In this document: one piece after another, positions 35,100-47,964 of the stretch
Numbering within the stretch: position 1 is the stretch's first letter
Layout: each line of letters opens with the position of its first letter
Assembly: GCA_008360955.1 (NCBI GenBank)
Contig: LUCM01009878.1
Span: forward strand, 15,405-79,404
Source of the DNA: Fasciolopsis buskii
Lineage: Eukaryota > Platyhelminthes > Trematoda > Plagiorchiida > Fasciolidae
DNA: 64,000 bases
Reading direction: 5' to 3'
Notes under the pieces: model-generated
Seen by the model: only the letters and a program-made list of their open reading frames with translations
The model's database searches: none
What the model was told of the DNA's origin: nothing
Program-made: the position numbers and the translations under genes

Positions 35100-38000
35100 C
35101 CACACCAATCTGTGAAAATTTCGAATGCAGGTATAAAGTATCATCTCCAGGTTTACTGAAATGTCACTTGCAACTCATGTCTCTGTGTGATTTCAGGTTT
35201 TATATAATGACTGACATGTTTAAAGTATTCAGCGCGACATAAGGTGAGACCACGACAGGCAGTGTTCTGGGATGGCTGCTCATCTAAGAACGCCCCCAAA
35301 TTCCGATGCCTTCGAAATAAGAAATCAGAAACTAAAATGCAACCCCAAGAATGTCTGGTTGAGGTAATCCTCCGGTGTAAAAACCGTTAAATGCGGGCGA
35401 ATGATTTTAGTGCAACACTTTTAATAATCATCTACCCCTGAATTTCAATCACTATCTGTGAAGGCGTAAACGGACCATCACTTGATGCAATGATTCACTT
35501 GCATTGCGCTTACCGCGTTATTTAAAGTAACAGAAATGACAAAGGATGCTGTGCATAAGGCGGTGCAGCTGGTTTCATGCATCGCCCCGTTCTCACCCCA
35601 ACATATCTGTCGTTTCTTACATAGCCTGCATGGGTAAGCATCCTCAAAGATAGCTTAGATATAGTTTGCCATATGCAACGTGAAAATGGGATTAGGCAGC
35701 AATGAGTCGTTGTGTTCTCCCCGTCTTGCGCCTTCTGCAACCGTCAGATTCTCCTCCAAGAAGAGGATTATGCCATCCTTTATGTGCGCATAAAATTCTT
35801 AGAAACTAAATTCTTGGTCGCTGGCAATGATAAAACTGGCTATTAGGGTTAGTGGCCGAATTCGACCTACGGCACTTCGGGCTCACGCCATTCCGGGCAA
35901 TCCTCCTTCATCCGGGAATTTTAAATCCTCTAGGCGTTCAAAAGCTTGTCATACTTAACCACTATAACCAGTCAGTGTACCGTTATATCCTCAGCATTCC
36001 AGTTCTTGAGAAAGGTAACTTTCTGCTCTTCAAAGCGACCTTTTCTGCCTAGTTTTGTCCTACTCACCGGACACTGTACTATTTGAATTCATTCAGAGCC
36101 AAGTAAAACTGGACCACATGGTATAATTGCCCACATGTCCTCCCACTTTACAACATGTTTTTCCTCTCCTGTTTGCTTACGTTAGCTGCTAACCGGAATA
36201 AATTTATGAGCGGTATTCTCCCTTTTTTGCTTGATTTTGAGCACGTTTTCCGTCTACCGCCAGAAATTTCAATTCTTACCCACCGGCTGGCCCTATCAAA
36301 TGAAATTCAGGCGACGAAAGTTTCTATAACCTCCTCATGTGTCCACTTGGTTCTACAATAATCTGACCGTTTGACGGTGACAAAGTTTCCGCCCGTATGC
36401 TACTAATGACAGGTATGGTAAGTTAACAGTCACAAAGTAAAACGGTCCAGTACTTGCTGTCGGAAACGAAATATGTACGCAGGCCCCAGTCAAATACATA
36501 ATGGCCTCAAGCCATATCTTATATTGCTGTCCAAAACCTCAGGTCTAGAAGACAACAGGTCTAGAAACACCTATGGATTCTTCGATGAAGCGCTGGGATA
36601 CGCAACTAGTAGGTGGCAAACAATATGCCTTGTTAGTTATCGCTGAGTCGCTCAAACCTTCTTCATCTTTCTGCATCACGCTTAGCTGCAACTCTTTACC
36701 CGCTCATTTGAACACCCTAAGAACAAAGCGCTGACACCTTGCGGTAGGTCATGTTTGCCGATCTACGCGTTAACGGCTATAGAAAACCTTTGTCATTTGC
36801 ATGCCCACCACATTTTTCTTTACCCTCATATTCATTGAATTTAAATGAGTTTTCTTCCCCAAATCGATATTGTCCACTTTTTTCTTCGGTTAACTTATCC
36901 CTCCCCATGTGCTAAATCTGACTAGTCGATACCTGGCATTTTATCATCCTTATGTGTGTATGATCAACGAGGGTTACCGCTTAATTTCATCCTGTTGTGG
37001 TTCCTCTCATTCACATCAAATTGTCCGATCTCAATGTCCTTCACTGTTAGAAATATCTCGCAAAGCATCCCGATTTTCGTAAATGCCGTTAGATAACTTA
37101 CGGTTATTTCGTCCTTTAGGAGTTTCTCTGCGATTTTCAGTCATTTAAATATCTATTCAAAGCAGCACATGGGTCTGATTATGTTTCTTTCGTGCAACAA
37201 GTAACCCTGTGTTCTACGGATGGAGTTTCACATTTTCAGCTACACGCCATCATGTACGGATGCGTGTGAACAGACCGTGCTAATGCCAGATGACGAAAGC
37301 TCCCGACTATTGGCGGCGCTTCGCTTCCGCAGGTGGTGTCAGGGTCGGCCCTAGTTGCCTGTACATTGTTCATTTTTTCGTTGAGCCCTAACTGACGCCC
37401 ACGAAGGCAGTTATCCTAGTTTGCAATTAAATGTAGACCGAATAAATCTCCAATAATTTTTAGCGCTTACGTTTGCATCTGATTTGTTATGAGCCAGGCC
37501 ATCCTTTATTAGTAATAAGGCCCGACCCTAGCAGGCCACTACCTCTTGCATGCCAGTAACTAAGGTATCGGTTTACAGCATCCTGCCAAATTCAGTCTGT
37601 TCCAGACAGCGACTCGTCGACAAACCTAATTGCTGTAAAACTAATCTTCCTCCGGCTCCGGAAGGTAGTGTGATCCATTGTTCCCCACCTCTTGCTGTCG
37701 GTGTTATCTGGGCCAGAGTTGAACACAAAAATAAGCTCCTGCAGGCGATGAAGTTGGCATGCTGTCTACCAAAATTAATTTGAAAATAATCTGGTGTAAT
37801 ATGCTTTATGAATTATGTTCGTTTGCATGGATGAACATAGAGTCACTTTGTTTAGATAATTCGGTGTTTTATAGGGCCCGCCATTCTGAATGTATCGAGC
37901 TGTTTCCCAGCTGCTATATTATATAACATCGTGTAAGGGTTGATGATTAGCACAAACAGAGGAATCTAGATCAATCTGGTTTCCCTCCTTTTGTTATCCG

Positions 38001-40300
38001 GTGGAAAAACAACACGTACCAACCTTATGGAAGAGCAACACTCCGTGGTCGGCGTGTGCGAATTTTGGCATCCACAACGGTACCAGTTAGCGAAGGAGGC
38101 ATCGATTAGTTTAAATGTCTTGGTCGCGCGTGGAGGCTTGTTCTACGCACGTAGTTGGTGCAATTTGGAGTCCCGTTTGAAGAGACATTCCTTGTTTTTG
38201 GTGGAGTATGGATACTCTGGCCAGTGACCCTTCTTTGGAGAAGCAAGTTATTGGGCAATTTATGAGCTACCATATTAGATCTTACTGAGCAAATGTTGAC
38301 TCTGTCTGCAAATAATGACGCGCCTGAACCTCAACGATTCTTCGGCGTTACATCAGCACATGTTGCGTCTGATTACACTATAGTGGGTTCACACAAAGTT
38401 TGATGGTCTTTCTCAATCATATTTGCTACGGTTCTCTGAATCTCAGTCCCTTAAGCGGGTTTCTTCTGCAAAGCTTTTCCAGGTGGATTACTGATATATA
38501 AAATAACCAGCGTGCAAAAGAACGTCCCGCTGATGTGATTCCCTGAAAATTTGTTTCATGCCGCTACTCCTCAGAAAAAACATGGGTGATGCTGCCCCTG
38601 AAAATAGTATAAAAAAGAAAACATGGAAAGAGCTCTTTTATTAACTATCTTTTGCAAGAAAACGGAGTTTTTGTTTACCTGTTTCTACAAAGGGCACACA
38701 CTTAGGGGGTTCTGATGTTTGTACACATTGCGGTGTTCACATGAAAAATAATACAAGATGAGAACATATCACTTTTTGGAAACGAGGGATCATCCAGAAG
38801 TGTTTGAAAAACGAGGCGCATAACGTGGGGAAATAATCCGGATAGGCATGGACATTTGTGGGATCTTTTTATGGATGTGGTCTAAAGTCTTAATATTTTA
38901 CATTGCTTAAAATATATTTTTGACGAGGATGCCATGAAGGTAAACAAAATGCATTACTGCAGTGTTCGCCACCGTAATAAGAAGGTCGAAAATGGATGCG
39001 TATTAGGAGACCACCACCGATTCTGGTGCTGCAGGTAAAGCGGTTCGAATAATGAGAGAACGTAAACAGTTTTTACAAAGCCATATTGCCCTGTAACGGT
39101 TTTCTCTGAGTTGCGATTACCAGAACAGACCGGACTATACTGGTTTTAAAATTGTACACAAGGTTACTGCGACCTTATTGCACTCGGTGTCGAGATCGTA
39201 TGGTGGACACCAAATGACTTCTGTAAAATCATGCAGTACTATTAGACAATGGAGTAGTCAATAAAATTACTCAGTTTTAGATATTTTTGATGAATTTACA
39301 ACATCGATTGCTAAGCCGGCCTATACGGATTGCTTCTGGGTCCACAGGGCATCAAACGCACCACGTTAGCTTTGTTTCGTTGCAGTTCTTGAGATCGCTG
39401 GAGGATTTTGCTGCACTGTCGACTTATAAACCTGATTTATTCGGTTGCCAATTTTTCCATCTCACAACAAAATATTCTAACATTCATTCTGGTACCTGGT
39501 ACCAAATGGAAAATCAAAGTAGCAAGATGCCGCTGTCTGCTCAGCTGCACATACTTTCCTGTCTAGCCCATTGGCACCGCAGATTTTGGTCTGGATTCAG
39601 TCAGACAACATTCGACTTTCCAGGAGCTTTTTCCGTCCATTCTGATCTGATTTGCTTCCGTGTTGCTAGGCCTGTAACTTGTGAGGTCTTTTATCCCATC
39701 TCTACCCGCGGCTCTATAGTAACAATCACATTACTTACAAGCCAAGCACATCCAGGCTGATCACGAATATCTCTACTTCTAGGAATTTTTGCCTTGATTA
39801 TCTCCACAAACTACATATAATTGTATAATCATATGATCGTATAATGATGACCCTAGAGGCCATTAAAATATATGATTACAACTTTGTGGCTTACACTCTG
39901 TGGAGCTTACTTCTCAGACAGCTCGGGGCGTTACGTGCCAATATGCCAAATGACAGTGACGCATGAACGAACTAAATTCGTAACTCCATTGAAGAGCACT
40001 TTCCCGCGGTTTGCAAATTCAAATGAACACAATTATCGGCGAGCTCCATTCATATCCCTGTCTTTGAAATCAGTCGTTGCATCTTAGGTTCCTCGGAGCT
40101 AGAAAAGCGACTTTTGCACATTATTGCTTGGTAAGATTTCGCGAGCACTGGACTGATGTAAAACCATGTTTTATGGCTTTGACTTTTCCGGGATTCGAAA
40201 TGCTAGGTAGTGTAACAGCTAAATATTCGTCTGAACTGGTGTCCAGTCAAAATTTCGAACGTGATGGTGCAGAATTAGACGAAAGAAAGCAAAATGGTTA
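35100..40300. other. Unassigned stretch
   Basis: About 5 kb without a recognisable gene. The longest frame (39287-39760, plus, 157 codons) has no motif. Scattered phrases recall decayed LINE protein but none is firm enough to call. Confidence 0.3.
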
Positions 40301-41599
40301 TTCAGTGAGCCAAAGGGTAGGTAATGTGTAACCGTGGACGGTCAAATCCGTAGTTGGCTGTAGAGAAAGTGTCCAGGGTGGCAATAGTTCGCAAATTCTA
40401 TGGTGTAAGAACCAGGAACTCGTCAGGCAAAAGTAGATGATGCGGGGTTTCCCCATTCGCAAAATTGGCTCTGGGCTGCGGGGTGACAAAGCCAGTGCTG
40501 AAGATGGTTGACGACCTTCAAAGACCTACCTAAATTTTTTGTTCGTCTTTTCCCAACAAACAGACGGTAAAATCCACATAGGAAATTTTCGTACCGGAAA
40601 TGTTCTCGAAAATGAAGAGGTGGTCCGTTCTTTTTACGTTTCCAAGCCGTGGCCTTACTGCTGTTATACTATACAAAGATAGGCAACGATAAAGCAAGTT
40701 TATGAGTTCACATGAAAAAATATCACAGCAAGTATCTGAGGGAATGAAGAAAGCCAATACCAAGTCTGATCACGTTTCATGACTCGCGAAACGTCCTTTA
40801 GGCAGGTTTGGTAAGCGGAACGCAAAAATAGGAAAATTGATGGTTTGCTCTTGTGCTATGGTAAAAAGACTGGGATAGAAAAAAATCTACTGGAAGGGAA
40901 AGCGCGAAAACTGATGCACGTTTGTGTTCCATCAATAAAGATAGTAAAATTTAAAAAATTCAAAAAGGCTGAATGCTGCATTAGTGGAAGTACCTTGGAC
41001 GAGAAATCTTTGTTACGAATTTAAAGGAAATAATTATGACTGGCTGAAGAATGTGAGAAGAAAAACAGAACAGAGCGTTAATTCACATGAGTTGACAATC
41101 ACTGACCAAAGGTCCAATGCGATACTGACACTCGATCCATGCTTGACCATGATGATTGTAGAGTAGATAAAAGCTTCAACTGGGTCTTAGAAATCAGTGG
41201 CTGACTCAAAACAGAGCTCTCTAACAAATGGCCGCCGGCATTTGACGAACTCAGTTGATGCATATGTGAGTAATTGGAGCAGCTTCAAAATTGTATTGGC
41301 TAAGAATGCAGCAAATTTTAATGAGAATTTCGTTCCAAAGCTTGACATAAACACAAAAAATGTAACTTTGAATTGGATTTGCCAATTTCTACTAGGATGG
41401 AGACACTGGGAGCCAACGAAAGTGATTATAGGTGGATCGGTAGAAAATGACTTTATACTCACCAGGTTACGTGAAAATATCAAGTTAATTTTCAAGAGAC
41501 TTAGCCGAAATGGCTCATATTTGAAGGTTGGTCCGCGTAGTTTAGAGCAGTTGACCAGCCGAAAAATTGCTTTCAAAGCTTTTGGAGGAAATCCTGCTG

Positions 41600-42665
41600 G
41601 AGTTTGACATACTGGAGTATATGAAACTGTTATACGCGAGGAGTGGTCAAAAATGTGCCTTATAAGCGCAGATGCTTTTAGGAGTTTTCATCGCCCAAAT
41701 AATCCTTCTTAGATTTTGACTAACTTTGGCCAGCTGAACAAATAAATACTCCGAGAAATTTTGAGTTACCAAGGAATTAGAAACCGTCACGAATTGTGGA
41801 TTTACATGCCATAGGGTATCTGCGCAGTGTAACTGAACTTTTGGTTAGCGTTCCCTCATGTGAGTACCTCACAGTTGTAGGCAGAAAGGTTCGTCACCGA
41901 AGAGGCCTACCAACAATCCCAAGCTGGCAAGGCAACAGTGACGTCTGTGACCGCAGTACTGACTCCGTTAGGCTCAGGATTGTAAATCATTTTTGTCCTT
42001 AGCAAAATGCAAGCGGCCTCGGCGAGATAACGAATTAAGTACCTCCTTATTATATATCAGGAACAACGGGGGCCAAGTACGGCGCATTTTGTAACTTTAC
42101 TAATAGCCGGTTTGGGATAAGAGGTAAGACTACCAGTGGAAACCACCCGTAGCCTTTGGATTAGGTGATACGACAGCCAACATAGACAGCTGATTTTGGA
42201 TTCAAGGTGAGCATGAGGGTCGTGGTAAAAAGCCTTTGAGATATCGAGGTGTATGTCTGTCATAACCGCGCCGTGATCCGCTAGGATGGTTGGAAAGTTG
42301 GGGAGTCCAAAGCGACAGGTAGAGAAGGAAAACCGTCTGCGGCTAAGGAGGTTGGAGGCTAACTGTTAGACCACGGTGGAATTTCCAGCTACCATAAACG
42401 ACGACCTGGAGACAGCGGAATCGTAACTGATGGGAATATATTTAGAATCATCATGTAAGGATGCATTTTATGGTGCAGAATCATTACAGTGTTTCTGGTT
42501 GATAGAAACTACGCCAGATTTTACTGAAAGTTTAAAGGCATTATTCAAAAATTGGGTTGAGTTGGGGCTGAAAGTATCAAAAACCACTGGGGATATCAAG
42601 GAGGCCTGGGCAATTCCCTGGCTAGTAAGTAAATGAGTTTTATTCTGTAGTCCAAAAGACAAAGG
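41600..42665 (-). mobile_element. CR1-like LINE fragment (RT motifs 0-B), decayed
   Basis: The minus strand reads FSPNSTQFLNNAFKLSVKSG, SKYIPISYDSAVSRS (the NYRPISLTSVVSR block), then MTDIHLDISKAF and HDPHAHLESK (motif A, D-ISKAFD-VPH) and LTSYPKPAISKVTKCAVLG (motif B, a damaged SGVPQGSVLGP). Stops occur between blocks. The best coding stretch is 42263-42057. Confidence 0.75.
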
Positions 42666-43499
42666 ATGCAGTGAGTAATTCAGAGTCGTTCCACTTTTGC
42701 AGTGATAGCGGATTACTGAGGGTAGCTGGAGAGACTAACCAATAATTATGGACTTAAAGTTTCAGACTATGGATGGAACCAGCCTGTTTTATAAAAACAC
42801 CCGGGTACTCAGGGGACAATTAATTTGCCAGACTAAATTTGGTAGGTAAGTGGAGATGAAGGTGGCTAGATAATAAAGGTCCCCAAAGTTTACCTAAACA
42901 AAGGGACCACGAAGGACGAAACTAGTTCCTGTAATGCCCTACGTGGAGATAGGATTATTTACATTTCCACAACAATTAAACCGTGGAATATTCCCTAAGT
43001 AAGGAATCCCAGGGAAGTTGCAATCAAATTGTAATTCCGGGAACATTCCAAAACCCACCGTGGACGTGTCGGTTCGGGATCTTTAACCGGCCGCTCAATA
43101 ACAACGCCTCTTAGTGATATTATTCATTGTGAAATTTTTTCTATGGATGGGATTTCATACGAACTTCGGAAATACCCATGGGACGTTTTATGCCCGACCA
43201 TATTATGAAATAGTCCACTAACCCGGATGAGAATCGACCACAAAATGTTATAGCCTCAGATTTGCTGTCTCCATCTGGCAGATTTCTGAACTTATTATTG
43301 GCCTTGAGTATAGCGGTTCTCAGACAACGCCAGGCGGTTTCCTGGATCTTCTTTGCGCACCTTCTAGAATCTCATTGTAGTCAGATCAATGTACTCAAGT
43401 GGGCTGTCATTGGGAAGCAGATTTTTGGTATATGTCCCATTAAAACAAGAGGCATCTGCCAAAATGGCGAGAGTAAAGCATATACAACGTTGAAATTGC

Positions 43500-43960
43500 A
43501 GCAGATGAAATTTCCGGCAGACAATGTAGAAGGGAGAAAGACTTGGCGACCAAAAAGCTTAAAATCTTGTGCTGCTGAACCTCTGCACCGTAGCATCTCT
43601 ACTTCACCTAAAACGGGACGTTTTCAAACAACATGCCTGCATATTTGTCGTCATGAATCAGATCCCAGTCGACAGAACAACACCTGGCATGGTCCATTGC
43701 AGAGCGCAGTTCCGCATTTTCAGCGCTCCAGTTTCCGACAAGGGCAGCATGCATTGCCATGTTCAATGAAATATTTTCAGGGAGGTCATTAGCATAAATT
43801 AGGAATACGAGAGAGCCACGGAAAGAACACGAAATCGCCCCAGTGTAAGTAGTAGGTGGTGCACAGAGGCAGGGGCGTGCAATAAAAATAGTTCCATTCT
43901 TTGGGGAGGCTTCAAAGAAGTGCTACCTTCTGACCACATCCCATAAAATTGCAACCTGAG
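43500..43960 (-). mobile_element. CR1-like LINE fragment (RT motifs B-C), decayed
   Basis: The minus strand reads GAISCSFRGSLVFLIYAND then LPENISLNMAMHAAL, NAELRSAMDHARCCSVDWDL and AGMLFENVPF, matching the palm region of CR1-like RTs (FLIYANDLP...YADD...W...W...K). The YADD box itself is lost (MHAAL). A 176-codon frame on the opposite strand at 43262-43792 is a by-product. This piece lies upstream of 41600-42665 yet carries later motifs, so the two are separate insertions. Confidence 0.75.
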
Positions 43961-43999
43961 CAGAAAAGCAATGTGAAGAGCCCCGATGAAAGGTTTGCA

Positions 44000-45930
44000 A
44001 AATCGATAAAAGTGGCACGTGAAATAATTTCATAGTCTTATACATGGAGCAGAGTGTCCTTTACGCAAAGCATGGTGGCAACATCGAAGCTACCGAGTAA
44101 TAAAGCAAATAAGGCTCACATCGCGAAGAAATAACCTGTGCTTATAAAGCCGTCCACATGCGGATTGCCACTCCTACCGCTCACATGCACTAGCAAAGAG
44201 TAAGAATCAGCCAACTGTGGGCTCTCTTAGTCTGAGCCAACTTTTTGGTTGGAGTTCTTGAACGTTTTGCTTTTTTGGCAGCCATGGATGGTATAGAACA
44301 AACAAACCGGTTTTACTAATAGAAGAGTGGTTGAGCCTATATAGGAACCCCACATAGATCCTCCACTCGATTATAATTTTCAGTGCACTGGCAATTTTTT
44401 GCAACTGCTGGGGTGATCTGCTTTCCAAGCGTTCGTAAACCATGGCGTTGATGTTGCTGCAATAAGCATTTCATTGCACAGGGTTGTGAAAACAGAAAGT
44501 AATAATAAGCAATCACATAGAGGAGTACAAGCAATGTTGTGGAGCTCGTGCCGGGCGTATGAACGGAGCTACTGCAGAGCCTGATTGCAATTCGTGACTC
44601 ACACGGTGTCCATTAGGTAGGTCAGGTGAAGGGAGAGTAACAAGTGGGAAAAAACGACTCGTTGTTGATATATGGTCAAAAGACCAGAAAGTGTAACGAC
44701 GGAAGGGACAAGGTAAATGTCATGAGACGGTACAAAGTAAGAAGAAGAAAGCGATTACTGAATTATTAGAAGTTCTTGGGGCTAGGAAATTGCACTGCTT
44801 CTTTAAAAAAGAAGTGTGACTGGATGGGGAAAGTAGGAAAGAAATAAACGGAACATGGCGTTAACTTACATGAGACGATAACCTGCGGCCTATGTTCAAT
44901 GCCACGATGTTACCGTACTGGTTAAGGCAAGATTCAAAGCTTCTCATGCGGATTGCGAGGGAGAAGAAAGATTCAGCCTGGGCAAGCGAATGAATGATGA
45001 ATTTCTCAGCCGAAAGGCTACGTGCTCTGCTACACCTGCATGATATCCACAGAGAGGCTCAAAATTTGAGAAAAAAACTATCCTCACTAACATCGCTTTC
45101 CAAGATATGGGTCTAAAATACTTATGCAGCTCCGGCAATTTAATGCAGGCGCTTAATTTGCGAATACCGCTAAAATATTTGGGTTGCTATATAAGATTTT
45201 TAGGCCGCAACAGAGTAAGCTGAACCTCTTCTAACGCATCAGGACCACTCTAGAAAATTGTTTATTCATCTGCTCCAGCATGAAACAGTGCGCCAGACTT
45301 GCAATGGAAACATTCAGCGTGTATTTGTAAAATAGTAAGCTGGCCTTTCATCATACCCAAGTCAAAAAAACGATGTACAATGTTGAATCTCAAACCAGCG
45401 TGGCTTTCACATGTGAGGGCAAAATTAATATTTTCCACTAATCTCATCACCGGCAGTAGTTGCCTTTGGGCCATTCAGTTCAGAAATAGAAATTTGCAGC
45501 CCATCGGAACACCAAATTGTTCAAACAACATACATAGAAAGAACGGGCATCAGTGCAAAATATTAAGGTTGAATGTCATTCACTATGGAATTCACTGCCC
45601 CGGCATTTGCGCCTCCTGACACCGGCTACCATCGCCCCAAAGGTGGAGTCCGGAGGTCGCTGATTGTATGTACCTTTATTCACATTTACGACCACTATCC
45701 CTGAGGGACTCGCGCGTACAAAATTGGTTTAGTGTTTTAGTAATTACTGCAATAAGAGCTCCATGAATTAGATCTCACCCCACAATGTCAGGTAATATTG
45801 TAGCCCATGGTAACAGAAGAATGCTGGATTCCATGGCAGGCGATACCGCGATAAACTTCCCTATATATTGGTCTTCACATCCCGTGATCATCTACCCCTA
45901 GATTCCCCTACCGTGAACTTATCCGGGAAA
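44000..45930. other. Unassigned stretch, probably transposon-derived
   Basis: A/G-rich on the plus strand, as in the minus-strand LINE pieces next to it. No motif is clear enough to name. Confidence 0.3.
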
Positions 45931-45939
45931 CAACAACAA

Positions 45940-47000
45940 TACTACTGTATAATTCTCGATTTGCGAGAGGCATGCATAAGGCAAGGTCAAATTTGTACAG
46001 GGCTGATGCACAGGAACCGCGAATAACAAATGAAAAAGGGATATGAGGACAAGGACAAACTTGGGTTGCTCTGGAAATATTTTGGAAAATACAACCAGAT
46101 TCTGCAGGGCAAAGGTATGCCAGTGAAGAGTCAAAACTGGAAATTTGCTTTGAAAGATTATACAGAGTTTCTTGGGAGCGTTCTTGAGCAAAAGACTACG
46201 AGTCATTTCAAGTTTAATTGCACTAAATATGTGTCACTGGCGCAAAACCTCACCGAAGACCAATTGCGGATATCGAAATATGGCCATAGTCCGAAAAGAT
46301 GAAGAGTGTTGCGTATTGGACGGAAAATTGAAACTGAGGGATTGAAGAGCAGCGGAAATATGATAGTTTGATGAAAGTTAGTCAAAGCCAAACGGGACGT
46401 CACGCAAAGTGGATGAAAAAGTCGCATCTACCCGAAGTAAAGGGCCGATAAGATTATGAAGATGGCTGGGGAATACTGCCAAGAATATGAAAAACTATTT
46501 GGTGGATGAAATTTTATGAAGCACTTTGCACAGAGAGCATACGGAACCCCCAAATCTTCTGGTTGTATTAATGATAACAATGGGTGTTTTTCTCAAAATT
46601 CGAGAGTCATGCGCAAAACAAGATCAAATTTACAAAAAGATGGCGCAGTGGAAATATTAAAACAAAAATTTGGTCGTGATGGTGCAGTGTCTGTGCTCTC
46701 ATGAACATAACCTGCAATAAGATGGGTTGATCACGGGAATTCGGCTTTAAATCAGAGCTAGATAATCCATCGCGGAAACTTTTTGATCTGACTATGAGTC
46801 GCGCACTTTGAGTCAATCCGTGTTTAAACGGATCAAAAGTGCGCATCGCCGTCGCATAATTTGGCTGGGAAGAAATGGTGGGTGTTGTCAAGTGGCCGGG
46901 TTCATCAAAAATCAGGAGGGTAAAATGGTAAAGATGAAGATAAATTTGGATGTTGTAACGGGATGGAGAAGAGTCAAATTCACACTGGGTATCATATAAG
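45940..47000 (+). repeat. Dispersed repeat R, copy 3 (partial)
   Basis: Starts with the same TCTCGATTTGCGAGA hairpin (about 45954), followed by AGGCATGCATAAGGCAAG. The second unit (GAGAGTCATGCGCAAAACAA) follows at about 46603, roughly 650 bp later; in copy 1 the gap is about 150 bp. It matches 26990-27560 in blocks up to the GGATATCATA-like end near 46990. Confidence 0.6.
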
Positions 47001-47382
47001 TGGATGAAGAAAGGTAATTAACGACATTCAGTAATCAAAATAAAGCTTAACATGAAACAGCAGGAAACCTTCAAGGTTGCATCAAACAATTAACGGGACA
47101 AAAATATACGAAACATTGTGGGCAGAGAGACAATGGGACTTACAAAAATGGTCATAGGACTTGTGCGGTTGGGAGCGGATTGTGGTGAGTGGCGAAAAGA
47201 AGACCATTACGTGTGAGATTTACAATCAATCCCCAAATACACTTGCTATGAATCACCTGTGTGTTGTCCTTGTTTAATATCGGAGATTATCGTGTTCTGT
47301 GGCGGCGCCGGTTTGGAGGTTGGGGGGTTACGCGGCATTTCAGTAGTGATAGTAACGGTTTGGACAATCGTGATGGACCATC

Positions 47383-47959
47383 TGTTATGTTGCCGAGTTT
47401 GGTTGGTCTATGCACACACTGAAGCACAAGACACAAGTACTCACAGCGCACGATATCACAGGAGCACACAGTCTGTAGTCTAGTAGGACGCGAACACGCA
47501 CACAGAGGTTGGAGACACAAAAAGTTCGGGCTCAAGACTCAAGGCCCGTAGTCGCACAACGAATAGGACAGAACTGCTGCTCCCTTAAATGAGCAGCCAC
47601 ACGGAACACTAAGCGGCGCGAAATACGAATAGCTAGCCCAGCCCGCTGGCGGAAGAGAGAAGACGGACACAGAGTACTGCCGCGCGTTTATTGGTGACCC
47701 ACCAACACAAATCAGAATTCAAGTGGGCTCTATCGTTTATGTAGTTTTGTTGGGTGGCCTTGATCGATGTGTGGCCAAGCCAATCACAGAACAGGCTTTC
47801 ATGAATCTTTTCGCGTACATAAAAAAATATTCAACCGCGCAATATTTAAAGTAACGTCAATTTCGAAATATTGAGAAAAGGATAGATTCTTTTGGAAAAT
47901 TAGTAGCAGAAATGAAATCTGCGGCTCCAAAAACCTTGGAATGGTCATCGACCATAACG
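47383..47959 (-). mobile_element. Solo LTR, family 1, copy 2
   Basis: Reverse-complement match to the solo LTR at 3619-4192 over its full length. The plus strand begins TGTTATGTTGCCGAG and ends ACCATAACG; the outer TG has become CG at the LTR 5' end. It is flanked by a perfect 5-bp duplication, CCATC (47378-47382 and 47960-47964). The TATA box and AATAAA positions are matched. The different duplication shows an independent insertion, again reduced to a solo LTR. Confidence 0.9.
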
Positions 47960-47964
47960 CCATC

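Noticed and set aside
39287..39760. 157-codon plus-strand open frame
   Set aside because: No domain, repeat partner, splice context or biased codon signal could be found; it is within chance expectation for this length.
43262..43792. 176-codon plus-strand open frame
   Set aside because: The opposite strand carries CR1-like RT palm motifs over 43500-43810; the plus frame has no family resemblance.
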